A DNA stretch of 64,000 nucleotides from Anaeromassilibacillus sp001305115 (GTDB lineage: Bacteria > Bacillota > Clostridia > Oscillospirales > Acutalibacteraceae), in assembly GCA_042854365.1 (NCBI GenBank), contig AP031437.1, forward strand, positions 2,046,001 to 2,110,000, given 5' to 3'. Shown in pieces: positions 16,794 through 25,414 of this stretch; the first letter of the stretch is position 1; each line of letters starts with the position of its first letter. The notes under the pieces were generated by a model. It was not told the DNA's origin, made no database searches, and worked only from the letters and a program-made list of their open reading frames with translations. A program made the position numbers and the translations under genes.

Positions 16794-18179
16794 ATGACAT
16801 ACGACTATTTGGTCCTTCATCCGAATGCAGAAGTACCTTTATATCAGCAGCTCTATGAGTCTTTGCGAAATTCAATTGAACGAGGACACCTGACCAGAAA
16901 TGAAAAACTCCCTTCGATTCGCAAGCTTTCTGAAGATTTGCATTTAAGCCGCACCACAATTGAGATGGCATATCAGCAGCTCTGTGTCGAAGGATATGTG
17001 CGCGCCCGCCCGCAAAGCGGCTTTTTTGTAGAAGCCAGTCCTCTTCGTTCAGAACACGCTACCCTCTCAGAACCTCCTGTGCGTTCCCTCCAAGCGGAAA
17101 CACTGGAGTCCCGTATTCGTTACAATTTTGGCAGTGATTCCGTGGACAGCGTGTGTATTGACCTCAAAATATGGCGCCGTCATATCCGCGATGTGCTAAC
17201 CCGTCAGGAGGTGTTGACCTCCTATGGTGATCCCCAGGGGGAACCCGCCCTGCGAGAAGCGCTTTCCTCCTATTGTTATGGTGTGCGTGGGGTGAAAGCC
17301 AGCCCGGGACAGATCGTGGTTGGTGCGGGTACCCAGCCGCTTTTATATCTACTCTGTGGCCTGCTTTCGGAAAAAACAGTCGCGATGGACGAGCGCGGCT
17401 TTCCCCAAGCGGAACGTGTTTTTGCGGACTGCGGTTTCTCAGTTTTACACCTGCCGGCCGATCGGGACGGCATTCGTATGGATGCATTGGAAGCCAGCGG
17501 CGTTCGTGCTGTCTTGGTGCGGCCCTCTCACAGCGTTCAAAGTGGAACCGCAATGCCTATGAATCGACGCTTTGCCCTCCTGGAATGGGCAAAGGCTCAT
17601 CGAGCTCTGGTCATTGAGGATGACTACAACGGCGAATTGCGCTACAATGCCCGCCCCATCCCCGCTATGCAGGGAATGGCAAGCGGGGAACAAGTTGCCT
17701 ACATTGGTTCCTTTTCCAAATTGCTCCTGCCATCGGTGCGCATAGGGTATATGGTATTGCCGTCCTCTCTGCTTGCGGACTATCGTTCCCGTGTGCGAAG
17801 CTACAATCAGACCGCCTCCAAGGTGGAGCAGCTTGCGCTGTGCAGCTATGTCAAAAGCGGGCAATTGGAACGTCATCTTCGCCGCTTGCGCAAACTTTAT
17901 GCGGCGAAAAGCATAGAGCTCATCCGCTCGGTACAAAAGGCATTTGGACCCCGATGCCGCCTCTTTTTGCAGGAAACGGCGCTTCGGTTGACCTTATTTC
18001 TTCCCTATGAAACTCCCTCTGAAGAACTTTGCCAATTAGCCGCTCAGCGTGGGGTCCGGGTGATTGCTGAAAAAGAGCCGGGCAGTGTCACTCTGGGATT
18101 TGCTGGCATCCCCTTGGAAGACATCCCTTCAGCAGTGGAACAACTTCACATTGCCTGGGAAACACTTCCCACAGTATGA
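16794..18179 (+). CDS. MocR/PdxR-family regulator (GntR helix-turn-helix fused to aminotransferase-like domain)
   Basis: A 461-residue fusion. Residues ~1-75 form a GntR winged helix (Y-Q-Q-L-Y-E-S-L-R, L-P-S-I-R-K-L-S, L-S-R-T-T-I). The rest is a class-I aminotransferase fold with the PLP lysine in S-F-S-K-L and the preceding D-D-Y-N-G-E loop. Such proteins sense PLP or an amine and regulate B6 or amino-acid genes. The ATG at 16794 gives the usual short lead-in and follows GAGG; the frame is open further upstream but through the promoter. Its divergent neighbour is an ECF vitamin transporter subunit. Confidence 0.9.
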   Translation: MTYDYLVLHPNAEVPLYQQLYESLRNSIERGHLTRNEKLPSIRKLSEDLHLSRTTIEMAYQQLCVEGYVRARPQSGFFVEASPLRSEHATLSEPPVRSLQAETLESRIRYNFGSDSVDSVCIDLKIWRRHIRDVLTRQEVLTSYGDPQGEPALREALSSYCYGVRGVKASPGQIVVGAGTQPLLYLLCGLLSEKTVAMDERGFPQAERVFADCGFSVLHLPADRDGIRMDALEASGVRAVLVRPSHSVQSGTAMPMNRRFALLEWAKAHRALVIEDDYNGELRYNARPIPAMQGMASGEQVAYIGSFSKLLLPSVRIGYMVLPSSLLADYRSRVRSYNQTASKVEQLALCSYVKSGQLERHLRRLRKLYAAKSIELIRSVQKAFGPRCRLFLQETALRLTLFLPYETPSEELCQLAAQRGVRVIAEKEPGSVTLGFAGIPLEDIPSAVEQLHIAWETLPTV

Positions 18180-18221
18180 CCTTTCTGCAGCAATCCACAC
18201 ATATAAAAAAGGATGGATAGA

Positions 18222-18587
18222 ATGAATTCCCTTAAAAGCCTTTATTTCGATGCGGCAGAACCCGATAGCCAGCGCTGGAAGATGCTTGTTGAAAAACACG
18301 CGAAAAGAGCGCAGACCTTTGAAATCCACTGCTGGAAGGAAGAACCAGAGTGGATCGATCTCGCTTTACAATACGGAATCCCCAAAGAAACCGATTGGCC
18401 ATATGGTACAGTTATCTCCGGACCCGTAACACCGGAATTCCTTCATATGCTCCTATGTCTACCAAAGCCAATGGATACTGAAATTTACAATAAGATGACT
18501 CCGTTTTTTTCCATATTCTTTGATAACGGATTTTCTAGCGAGCACTATGGAACAGAGCTGCACCATGGCGAGCCACATCCTTTGTGA
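18222..18587 (+). CDS. Hypothetical protein
   Basis: A 121-residue soluble protein not recognised. It is rich in aromatic and charged residues (W-K-E-E-P-E-W-I-D, P-Y-G-T-V-I-S-G-P) and has neither signal peptide nor membrane span. AAGGA eight bases before the ATG at 18222 decides the start over an ATG nine bases earlier. It lies 42 bases behind the MocR-type gene and may be cotranscribed with it. Confidence 0.6.
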   Translation: MNSLKSLYFDAAEPDSQRWKMLVEKHAKRAQTFEIHCWKEEPEWIDLALQYGIPKETDWPYGTVISGPVTPEFLHMLLCLPKPMDTEIYNKMTPFFSIFFDNGFSSEHYGTELHHGEPHPL

Positions 18588-18595
18588 AAACAACA

Positions 18596-18624
18596 TTGCG
18601 CTTTGAAAAAAATTGGCGTATGAT
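18596..18624 (+). promoter_or_regulatory. Promoter of pepT
   Basis: TTGCGC and TATGAT with a 17-base spacer, followed 38 bases later by the start codon. Confidence 0.5.
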
Positions 18625-18661
18625 GGAAAAAAATGCTTTTTCCTGAAAGGAGACATATGTG

Positions 18662-19876
18662 ATGAGAGCTTATGAACGATTTCTACAATATGTGCGTTAT
18701 CATACCACTTCTGACGACAATGCACCGGCGGATAAATGTCCCACAACCGATCGCCAAAAGGTACTGGGGGCTGCACTTGCTGAGGAACTGCTCAGCTTGG
18801 GATTGGCCGATGCCCATATGGATGAATTTGGCTATGTCTACGGAACACTGCCAGCCAATTGTAAAACGGACCAGCCGGTTTTGGGGCTAATTGCACATAT
18901 GGACACCTCTCCCGCAGCAAGCGGTGAAAATGTGCAAGCACGTATTGTGGAAAACTACAATGGAGGAGACATCCTACTCAACGCGGAAAAGAAGATCGTC
19001 ATGCGTCCCACAGAATTTGAAAGCCTTCTCGATTACAAAGGACAGGATCTGATTGTGACCGATGGTACGACGCTGCTTGGTTCGGATGACAAAGCGGGGA
19101 TTGCTGAGATCTTCACTGCGCTGGAACGCCTGACAACGGAAAACATTCCGCACGGTACGATTAAAGTCGGCATTACGCCCGACGAAGAGACCGGACGTGG
19201 CGCAGACCGCTTTGATGTAAAGGGATTTGGGGCGCAATATGCCTATACAGTTGACGGAGGAAAACTCGGTGAAATTGAATATGAAAACTTTAATGCCGCA
19301 GATGCTAAAGTCACCATCAATGGTGTAAGCGTTCATCCTGGTACAGCCAAGGGCAAGATGAAAAATGCAATCCTAATTGCAATGGAATTTCACTCCATGC
19401 TTCCCGTTTTCGAAAATCCGGCCTTTACAGAAGGATATGAGGGGTTCAGCCATCTGGAAGGTATTCAGGGACATGAAGAGCAGACAAGCTTGCACTATAT
19501 TATCCGAGACCATGATATGGAAAAATTTGAAGTCAAAAAGGCGCGTTTTCAAAAGATTGCGACTTACTTGAATGAGAAATATGGTACAGGAACAGTTGTT
19601 CTCAACATCACTGACAGTTATTATAATATGAAACAACAGATCGCTCCTCATATGTTCCTGATTGAAAATGCCGAACAAGCGATGCGTAAAGCTGGGGTTG
19701 AACCCCTGGTTGTGCCGATTCGCGGCGGCACGGACGGCGCCCGTCTCTCCTATATGGGACTTCCATGCCCCAACCTCTCCACCGGCGGCCACAATTTCCA
19801 TGGCCGTTTTGAATACATCCCCATTCAGAGTATGGACAAGATGGTGGACGTTCTGTTAAATCTTGTACGGATTTAA
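18662..19876 (+). CDS. pepT: Peptidase T (tripeptide aminopeptidase)
   Basis: Cytoplasmic two-zinc metallopeptidase that removes the N-terminal residue of tripeptides. The 404-residue chain has the M20-family ligands: His79 and Asp81 in A-H-M-D-T-S, Asp in S-D-D-K-A-G, the catalytic Glu pair in D-E-E-T-G, and a late His in G-G-H-N-F-H-G. AAGGAG lies nine bases before the ATG; a GTG one codon earlier is also possible. Length is normal for PepT. A strong terminator follows. Confidence 0.95.
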   Translation: MRAYERFLQYVRYHTTSDDNAPADKCPTTDRQKVLGAALAEELLSLGLADAHMDEFGYVYGTLPANCKTDQPVLGLIAHMDTSPAASGENVQARIVENYNGGDILLNAEKKIVMRPTEFESLLDYKGQDLIVTDGTTLLGSDDKAGIAEIFTALERLTTENIPHGTIKVGITPDEETGRGADRFDVKGFGAQYAYTVDGGKLGEIEYENFNAADAKVTINGVSVHPGTAKGKMKNAILIAMEFHSMLPVFENPAFTEGYEGFSHLEGIQGHEEQTSLHYIIRDHDMEKFEVKKARFQKIATYLNEKYGTGTVVLNITDSYYNMKQQIAPHMFLIENAEQAMRKAGVEPLVVPIRGGTDGARLSYMGLPCPNLSTGGHNFHGRFEYIPIQSMDKMVDVLLNLVRI

Positions 19877-19904
19877 TGGGTTCCTTATCCATATAAAACA
19901 CCAA

Positions 19905-19950
19905 AACATGAGGCTGTAAGCTGGATTGCTCCGGCTTACAGCCTCATGTT
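19905..19950. terminator. Bidirectional terminator between pepT and the aldehyde dehydrogenase
   Basis: 17-bp arms (19905-19921 and 19934-19950) with ATTTTG after it on the plus strand and an A/T-rich flank on the other side. The two genes converge here. Confidence 0.85.
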
Positions 19951-19977
19951 ATTTTGTATATTCAACTTTTGAAACAC

Positions 19978-21345
19978 CTACCGCAAGAACCATCGGAGAA
20001 GTTGTTCTTTTCTCGCCGTTGCCGGCGGATAACGCACAGGCAAATCCAAAAAACTGGAATTCTTTAGAATGCTCTTATAATGGCTAAATGTGTCAAAACT
20101 CTTTTTGCCGTGATAGCTCCCCATCCCGCTCTGACCAACGCCCCCAAATCCCATGTACGGCGTGGCAAGATGTACCACAGTGTCGTTGATGCATCCGCCG
20201 CCAAATGGAATTTCCTGCAAGACTCTCTTCTCTGCAATGCGATCCCTGGTAAAAAGATACAGCGCGAGAGGTTTTTCTCGCCCTTTGACAAAATGGATCG
20301 CTTCATCCAATGTCGAGAAGGTCAGGATCGGAAGAATCGGGCCAAAGATTTCCTCCTGCATCACCGGCGCATCGGGCGATACGGCATCCAGTAAGGTTGG
20401 TGCAATTTTATCCGTGCCGTTGTCCTGGCCGCCCAGTAGAATGTGTTGGTTTTCCAACAGTCCTTTGAGACGTAGAAAGTGTTTTTCATTGATAATCTTT
20501 GGATAATGGGGATTATCTATAGGATTCTTTCCATAAAACCATAAGAGGTACCGGCGCATATACGCCACAAGTTCATTTTTTACCTCCCGATGCACCAACA
20601 GATAGTCGGGGGCCACGCAGGTCTGGCCTGCGTTGAGAAATTTTCCAAAGACAATCCGCTTTGCTGCCAGCTTGCTATTGGCCGTTCGGTCCACGATACA
20701 GGGGCTTTTCCCACCCAATTCCAAGGTGACTGGGGTCAGATGTGCGGCCGCTTTCTCCATCACAAGCTTCCCAACCGCTACGCTTCCCGTGAAAAAGATA
20801 TAATCAAATTGCTGTTCCAGCAGGGCGGTATTGGTCTCGCGCCCACCTTGTACCACGGTCACATATTCCGGCGGAAAACAAGCACGGAGCAGTTCTTCGA
20901 TTTCCTGCGCTACATGGGGCGCATAGGCAGAGGGCTTGAGAATCACGGTATTTCCCGCAGCTAAAGCGCCGATCAACGGCTCCATACTCAGCAAAAACGG
21001 ATAGTTCCATGGAGACAGTATTAAAACCACTCCATATGGTTCTGCTAGGCAAAAACTCCTGGATGGAAACTGGCTTAGCGGTGTTGGCACCCGTTTTTTG
21101 GTTGCCCAGCGCGTCATATGCGCGGCTATGTAACGAAGTTCGCTATATGTGAGTCCGAGCTCTGTCATATACCCTTCCATATTGGATTTTCCAAGGTCCT
21201 GCCGTAAAGCGCGCAAGAACCTGTGCTCTCGAGCGCGCATTTCCCGCGCGAGACGCTCCAAAGCCACTGCACGAAATGCAAGGTTTCTTGTCTTGCCGTG
21301 ATCATAAAAGGAGCGCTGTGCCTGTACTAGGTCCGCGATGTGCAT
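19978..21345 (-). CDS. NAD(P)-dependent aldehyde dehydrogenase (ALDH3-like)
   Basis: A 455-residue oxidoreductase that turns aldehydes into acids. It shows S-P-W-N-Y-P, the cofactor-binding F-T-G-S, the general base Glu in L-E-L-G-G-K-S-P and the catalytic Cys in N-A-G-Q-T-C. Length and pattern fit the class 3 / YwdH-like group, active on fatty or aromatic aldehydes. GGAGGAAC five bases upstream supports the ATG at 21345. Transcribed alone. Confidence 0.92.
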   Translation of the reverse strand: MHIADLVQAQRSFYDHGKTRNLAFRAVALERLAREMRAREHRFLRALRQDLGKSNMEGYMTELGLTYSELRYIAAHMTRWATKKRVPTPLSQFPSRSFCLAEPYGVVLILSPWNYPFLLSMEPLIGALAAGNTVILKPSAYAPHVAQEIEELLRACFPPEYVTVVQGGRETNTALLEQQFDYIFFTGSVAVGKLVMEKAAAHLTPVTLELGGKSPCIVDRTANSKLAAKRIVFGKFLNAGQTCVAPDYLLVHREVKNELVAYMRRYLLWFYGKNPIDNPHYPKIINEKHFLRLKGLLENQHILLGGQDNGTDKIAPTLLDAVSPDAPVMQEEIFGPILPILTFSTLDEAIHFVKGREKPLALYLFTRDRIAEKRVLQEIPFGGGCINDTVVHLATPYMGFGGVGQSGMGSYHGKKSFDTFSHYKSILKNSSFLDLPVRYPPATARKEQLLRWFLR

Positions 21346-21503
21346 CGCATGTTCCTCCTCTCGTCCATAGACCCACCCACTGGCCGCCGCTCAAAAACTG
21401 CGTGGAAGCGGCCCAATTGTCTTGCGTTTATTTCAGTAAGCATTTTTCTGAAATGTAGGAATTGGCTTTTATTAGCGGGTCTTGCTTGTCCATTCTTCGA
21501 TTC

Positions 21504-21533
21504 ATTATATCCACAAAGATTTGAAATTCGCAA
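21504..21533 (-). promoter_or_regulatory. Promoter of the aldehyde dehydrogenase gene
   Basis: Minus-strand TTGCGA and TATAAT with an 18-base spacer, giving a leader of about 150 bases. That leader holds an ATTTCAG/CTGAAAT hairpin (around 21430-21453). Confidence 0.6.
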
Positions 21534-21693
21534 GCAAATTTTGTAAAACAAAATATTCCCTTCTGTATTTTTGATGAATCTGCAAATGATAAGAGTGCGC
21601 TTTTATCCGATGGGACTTTTCTGCCTATTTGCATATTAAAAAGGTATTTTTGTCATTTCATCGGACCAAGCGTATAGACAGGAGGTGAATCAT
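21534..21693. other. Short intergenic stretch before a small ORF
   Basis: A/T-rich; CCGATG and CATCGG arms about 50 bases apart are the only structure noticed. A convincing promoter for the following ORF was not found. Confidence 0.35.
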
Positions 21694-21867
21694 ATGCCGG
21701 AAGAGAAAGCCAATGCCGTTTTAAACAACCCACAGATGAAGAAATTTTTCTCAGCACAGCCCTTTTTTGTACAGGAGAGCATTATGCAGACCGGCGTGGG
21801 TGCAAGCACTGAAAATGAGCTGAAGCAGTGTGCAGAAAATCTAACCAAAAAACAACCTGCCGAATAA
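21694..21867 (+). CDS. Small hypothetical protein (57 aa)
   Basis: Not recognised. A perfect AGGAGGTG site precedes the ATG by six bases, which is the main reason to believe the gene. The product is soluble and Gln/Asn/Lys-rich, with one central F-F-S-A-Q-P-F-F-V segment. It lies between the aldehyde dehydrogenase and a ferritin-like gene, on its own. Confidence 0.6.
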   Translation: MPEEKANAVLNNPQMKKFFSAQPFFVQESIMQTGVGASTENELKQCAENLTKKQPAE

Positions 21868-21991
21868 AAATGGCTTTTCCAATTGTTTGATTAAAAGGGT
21901 GCTCCTCTCTTTATTCTTTGTCACACCTACTAAGGAAAAGTTCTTTCCAGTCCTGTGTGCGATTTTATGAACGGCCGTCTTAACGGACAAA

Positions 21992-22030
21992 AACATCCCG
22001 CGGATCGCTATTCGCCTTCCGCGGGATGTT
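21992..22030. terminator. Bidirectional terminator
   Basis: Perfect 12-bp arms AACATCCCGCGG/CCGCGGGATGTT between two converging genes, with TTTCTTATT on the plus side and TTTGTCC on the minus side. Confidence 0.82.
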
Positions 22031-22032
22031 TC

Positions 22033-22566
22033 TTATTGAATCAATTCATCCAAGTAGGACCGGAAGATCTTTACATGTACCTTTTCATCCTCCACGATTC
22101 GCAGCAGGATAGCGGAAAGCGAAGCGTCGTGCACCATCGCCGCTTGGCGCCGGTAACGGTCAATTGTCTCTTGTTCTGCCAATAAGTTGCTCTGCATCAT
22201 GTGAAAAAAGTTTTTGCAGGGCGATACCATATTTCCGTCCCATGTCCGCCTTCGCTGTCGAAAAGAGACCGAGTAAACTGGGTCACCACCCAAAAGACAA
22301 ATAAGCTGCGCAAAAATGTCGATATGGTGCATCTCTACCATTGCAATTTGCTTTAAAGCTTGGGATGCCTCAGCATTCTTCGCCTCGATAACCCACCCCT
22401 GGTAGAGATATTGCATCACAGCGGTCATTTCACTCTGGGCTGCGCACAGATTCATATGCATCAGCCCGGCATACAGACGATTTTTCCCTGCCACTTCAAT
22501 CGGTGGATAGGGTTCCGGAGAGGCATATACCTTTGCGGTTTCTATGTGCATGTCACGCTTTTCCAC
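22033..22566 (-). CDS. Ferritin-like di-iron protein
   Basis: A 177-residue four-helix protein. Carboxylate/histidine ligands of a di-iron or di-manganese site are all present: Glu in Q-S-E-M, E-M-H-H in the second helix, Glu in L-A-E-Q-E, and E-K-V-H in the last helix. The pattern lies between bacterioferritin and CotJC-type manganese catalases; the exact activity (iron storage, peroxide removal or spore-coat role) cannot be decided. The start is a GTG with GGAGGA six bases upstream; an ATG five codons later has no site. Confidence 0.75.
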   Translation of the reverse strand: MEKRDMHIETAKVYASPEPYPPIEVAGKNRLYAGLMHMNLCAAQSEMTAVMQYLYQGWVIEAKNAEASQALKQIAMVEMHHIDIFAQLICLLGGDPVYSVSFRQRRRTWDGNMVSPCKNFFHMMQSNLLAEQETIDRYRRQAAMVHDASLSAILLRIVEDEKVHVKIFRSYLDELIQ

Positions 22567-22656
22567 GGGAAATCCTCCATTACGAATGAATTCATCAATA
22601 CATATGCACCGGACAGACCAGCTAGTACCAGATGCCCCTACAGATCGTAGGAGGAT

Positions 22657-22685
22657 TTGACATTTGCGGTAGATGAGCGTATCAT
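22657..22685 (+). promoter_or_regulatory. Promoter of the small Cys-containing ORF
   Basis: TTGACA and TATCAT with a 17-base spacer, 24 bases before the start codon. Confidence 0.65.
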
Positions 22686-22709
22686 TTTTTCCAGAAAGAG
22701 GGATGGATC

Positions 22710-22904
22710 ATGGAACAAACCACCATCAAGATCATTGCAGGCTATTGTCCCTATCTCCATGCGGAGCATTCTATCCGCGCTACATATACCCTGATTCCAC
22801 ATCATGGCAGGAAATTTTCCAACTATTGTTGCAAATACGCACAGGAATGTAAGCAGATGGAACATTGCCCATTACAGCGTGCCGCAATATTAAACGAAAA
22901 TTGA
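22710..22904 (+). CDS. Small cysteine-containing hypothetical protein (64 aa)
   Basis: Not recognised. Four cysteines (G-Y-C-P, N-Y-C-C, Q-E-C, H-C-P) and four histidines suggest a metal site or disulfides. An AGAGGG site and a good promoter upstream support it as a real gene. It is followed 46 bases later by another small ORF. Confidence 0.6.
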   Translation: MEQTTIKIIAGYCPYLHAEHSIRATYTLIPHHGRKFSNYCCKYAQECKQMEHCPLQRAAILNEN

Positions 22905-22917
22905 CGCATATTTTTAC

Positions 22918-22940
22918 TTCCATAGGCGAATGCTATGGAA
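22918..22940 (+). other. Hairpin overlapping a ribosome site
   Basis: Inverted repeat TTCCATAG/CTATGGAA with a 7-base loop. The right arm overlaps GGAAGGG, the ribosome site of the ORF at 22951, so the fold could hide that site. Confidence 0.5.
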
Positions 22941-22950
22941 GGGTGATCGA

Positions 22951-23142
22951 ATGTTGGAAACACCGCTTGGCTTTGGAATGCCGATGATTCAATGCCCAGA
23001 GGCCATACAGTACCTGGAAGTGGATCGTTCGGTCGACTTCCTTCTGGAGACACAGCCCAATCCTGAGTTGAGAGAAGTCCGACGTACGCAGGAACACGGT
23101 TTTGCTACAGCGTTTCAAGAGGCATTTCGTTGGCGTGTATAA
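22951..23142 (+). CDS. Small hypothetical protein (63 aa)
   Basis: Not recognised. Start chosen for its GGAAGGGTG site. The N-terminal half is hydrophobic and Pro/Gly/Met-rich (G-F-G-M-P-M-I-Q-C-P); the C-terminal half is charged. Probably cotranscribed with the preceding small ORF. Confidence 0.5.
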   Translation: MLETPLGFGMPMIQCPEAIQYLEVDRSVDFLLETQPNPELREVRRTQEHGFATAFQEAFRWRV

Positions 23143-23176
23143 CTTGCATTCTTATTGGTATAAAAATTAATATGAA

Positions 23177-23214
23177 AAGCCGCTGTCCATTCTGCACACA
23201 TTGGACAGCGGCTT
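23177..23214. terminator. Bidirectional terminator
   Basis: 13-bp arms AAGCCGCTGTCCA/TGGACAGCGGCTT between the small plus-strand ORFs and the converging Rrf2 genes; CTTTTA follows on the plus strand. Confidence 0.82.
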
Positions 23215-23237
23215 CTTTTAAATAACTCTCAATTCGA

Positions 23238-23669
23238 TTAAAGGATCGAACTATCGGCGGATGATGCTTGCAGTTGAATACGTTCAACCATTTCCGCCAA
23301 GGAGGTGGCCCGCAAGGTAATCTCCACCTCTTGATCGATGGCGTCCCAAACATGCCGCTTCAAAAAAGCGCGCAACGGTGTCCCTGCATCAAGCTCTTCA
23401 GAAATGGACAGATCCCCCTCCAACGCCTCTAATATTGACTGCAAAGAAATCTGTTCCGCTGGTCTGGCAAGAGAATATCCCCCTTGCGCACCAGCCATTC
23501 CCAAAACAAAACCCGCGCGCTTTAATGCAGAAAAAATACTTTCCAAGTAGTTGAGGGACAGGTCCTGTCGCGCGGCAATTGCAGCCAATGGCACACGCCC
23601 CTCCTCGGCATGCAAGGCTAGATCGATCATCGCCCGCAGTCCATAGCGGCCTCGAGTCGATATTTTCAT
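23238..23669 (-). CDS. Rrf2-family regulator without cysteines (CymR-like)
   Basis: A 143-residue winged-helix regulator (M-K-I-S-T-R-G-R-Y-G-L start, A-Q-G-G-Y-S-L wing). It contains no cysteine, so it cannot hold an Fe-S cluster; this is the CymR situation, where CysK is the partner that senses O-acetylserine. The ATG overlaps the stop of the other Rrf2 gene as ATGA, so the two are translated together. cysK lies just beyond, divergent. A role as cysteine regulator is inferred from this arrangement. Confidence 0.85.
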   Translation of the reverse strand: MKISTRGRYGLRAMIDLALHAEEGRVPLAAIAARQDLSLNYLESIFSALKRAGFVLGMAGAQGGYSLARPAEQISLQSILEALEGDLSISEELDAGTPLRAFLKRHVWDAIDQEVEITLRATSLAEMVERIQLQASSADSSIL

Positions 23670-24106
23670 CGGGGCATTCCCCCTTCCTGTTCGGTCTTCC
23701 ATTCAGTCCGAAGGCGATCGAGTGTAATACTATCCGCTGCACGCGCAAGGGCATCCGATAATTCCACCCACACCTGCCTGCTGATACAAGTGCCTCGTAC
23801 CCTGCTGGTACAGGCGGAGAGCGACTCCACACACTTGACAGGAACCAAACTCCCCTCTACTGCTCGGATGATTTGGCCAACAGAAATTTCCGAAAGCGGT
23901 TGATTAAAAATGAAACCTCCCCGGGCACCGCGCACAGTACGAATGATGCCCGACTGTTTAAGCTTAAAAAAGATTTGCTCCAAATAAGCAGCGGAAATCC
24001 CAGTCCCTGTAGCGATCTCTTTGATGCTTACCGCTCGATCCGGCGTCGCAATCGCCATATAAAAAAGCCCCTCGAGTGCATAACGGCCCTTGGTTGAAAG
24101 CTTCAT
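23666..24106 (-). CDS. Rrf2-family regulator with three cysteines (IscR-like)
   Basis: A 146-residue winged-helix regulator starting M-K-L-S-T-K-G-R-Y-A-L. Cys92, Cys99 and Cys107 stand where IscR-type proteins bind a [2Fe-2S] cluster (spacing 6 and 7 residues between them), so it may sense Fe-S or redox state. GAGGGG precedes the ATG. It is first in a two-gene operon with the cysteine-free paralogue and is divergent from cysK; their promoters share one 190-base region containing several CCTATTA motifs. Confidence 0.88.
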   Translation of the reverse strand: MKLSTKGRYALEGLFYMAIATPDRAVSIKEIATGTGISAAYLEQIFFKLKQSGIIRTVRGARGGFIFNQPLSEISVGQIIRAVEGSLVPVKCVESLSACTSRVRGTCISRQVWVELSDALARAADSITLDRLRTEWKTEQEGGMPR

Positions 24107-24145
24107 AGCACTTCCCCTCTGTATGACTGCATTTGATTGTCTACT

Positions 24146-24174
24146 ATTATACTATGATTTGGGGACCGATGCAA
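24146..24174 (-). promoter_or_regulatory. Promoter of the Rrf2 pair
   Basis: Minus-strand TTGCAT and TATAAT with a 17-base spacer, 40 bases before the start codon. Confidence 0.7.
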
Positions 24175-24194
24175 TAAAAACAAGATTTTTCCTA

Positions 24195-24223
24195 TTGACT
24201 TTGTCATATATATGGAATATAAT
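24195..24223 (+). promoter_or_regulatory. Promoter of cysK
   Basis: TTGACT and TATAAT with a 17-base spacer. CCTATTGAC overlaps the -35 and a motif related to the operator overlaps the -10. Confidence 0.82.
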
Positions 24224-24259
24224 AGGGAAAAATTTAATCCTTACTAATTTAATAGGAAT
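24211..24259. promoter_or_regulatory. Repeated Rrf2-operator-like sites at cysK
   Basis: Read on the minus strand, ATTCCTATTAAATTAGTAA (24241-24259) and CCTATTATATT (24216-24226) are two copies of one motif in the same direction. The first differs by one base from the 19-mer at the metNIQ promoter. Confidence 0.6.
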
Positions 24260-24302
24260 TCAAGCAGTCTGCTAAAAACCAGATAGAATGGAGCGAATGT
24301 AC

Positions 24303-25235
24303 ATGAAGATTTCCAAAAAATTGACGGATCTGATCGGCCATACCCCTCTTCTCGAATTGTCAAATTATGAAGCAAAGCACAACCTGGAAGCCACACTTGT
24401 GGCAAAGCTGGAGTCCTTTAACCCGCTTTCCTCTGTAAAGGATCGCGTCGGTTTCGCACTGATTCAAGACGCAGAAGAGCGTGGTCTTATCAATTCGGAT
24501 ACAACTATTATTGAACCGACCAGCGGCAATACTGGCGTAGGGCTTGCCTTTGTGGCAGCTTCCAAAGGGTATCGACTGATTTTGACCATGCCGGAAACCA
24601 TGAGCTTAGAACGCCGCCGCTTGGTATCCGCCCTCGGTGCAGAACTTGTCCTCACCGAGGGGGCTGCCGGTATGAAAGGCGCCATTGCCAAGGCAGAGGA
24701 GCTCGCAAAAGAAATTCCCAACTCCTTTATCCCTGGCCAGTTCACCAATCCAGCCAATCCGGCCGCTCATCGTGCCACAACTGCCCAGGAGATTTGGGCT
24801 GATACGGACGGCAAAGTCGATATTTTTGTCGCTGGAATGGGAACTGGTGGAACCATCACCGGCACAGGGGAAGGTCTGAAATCCTACAATCCGAAGATTC
24901 GAATTGTCGGTGTGGAACCTGCGTCCTCCCCCGTCATCACGCAGGGAAAGGCTGGACCTCACAAAATTCAGGGCATTGGCGCTGGATTTGTTCCGGATAT
25001 TCTCAATACAGACATTCTCGATGAGGTTCTCACTGTGACCAACGAGGACGCATATGCTACCACTAAGGAACTCGCAAGAACAGAAGGTCTACTGGCCGGC
25101 ATTTCCTCCGGTGCTGCTGTCTATGCGGCAACACAGCTTGCAAAACGTCCAGAAAACAAAGGGAAACAAATTGTCGTCCTGCTGCCGGATACAGGAGAGC
25201 GCTACCTCTCCACTGGTGTATTTGATGCAGAATAA
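24303..25235 (+). CDS. cysK: Cysteine synthase (O-acetylserine sulfhydrylase)
   Basis: PLP enzyme that makes cysteine from O-acetylserine and sulfide. The 310-residue protein has the PLP lysine in S-S-V-K-D-R, the substrate loop T-S-G-N-T-G, the phosphate-binding G-T-G-G-T and a C-terminal P-D-T-G-E-R-Y. GGAG nine bases upstream supports the ATG at 24303. In CymR systems CysK also binds the regulator when cysteine is plentiful, which fits the adjacent Rrf2 gene (inference). Monocistronic, ended by a strong terminator. Confidence 0.95.
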   Translation: MKISKKLTDLIGHTPLLELSNYEAKHNLEATLVAKLESFNPLSSVKDRVGFALIQDAEERGLINSDTTIIEPTSGNTGVGLAFVAASKGYRLILTMPETMSLERRRLVSALGAELVLTEGAAGMKGAIAKAEELAKEIPNSFIPGQFTNPANPAAHRATTAQEIWADTDGKVDIFVAGMGTGGTITGTGEGLKSYNPKIRIVGVEPASSPVITQGKAGPHKIQGIGAGFVPDILNTDILDEVLTVTNEDAYATTKELARTEGLLAGISSGAAVYAATQLAKRPENKGKQIVVLLPDTGERYLSTGVFDAE

Positions 25236-25245
25236 GTTCTAAAAC

Positions 25246-25298
25246 AAAGGAACGCGCTCTGGGTTGTAGGCAACCTCAGAGCGCGTTCCTTTGCCCGG
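25246..25298 (+). terminator. Terminator of cysK
   Basis: 16-bp arms (25246-25261 and 25277-25292), with further pairing in the loop. Confidence 0.82.
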
Positions 25299-25414
25299 AA
25301 AAGACCGTTTGACAAACCTGTAGAACCGCAGTAAAATAAAAGAAATTCACAGAAAAGTCCATTCTTTGTAGAATTTTTTGGGGTTAGAACCTCATCTGAT
25401 AGGAGGAGTTGAGC

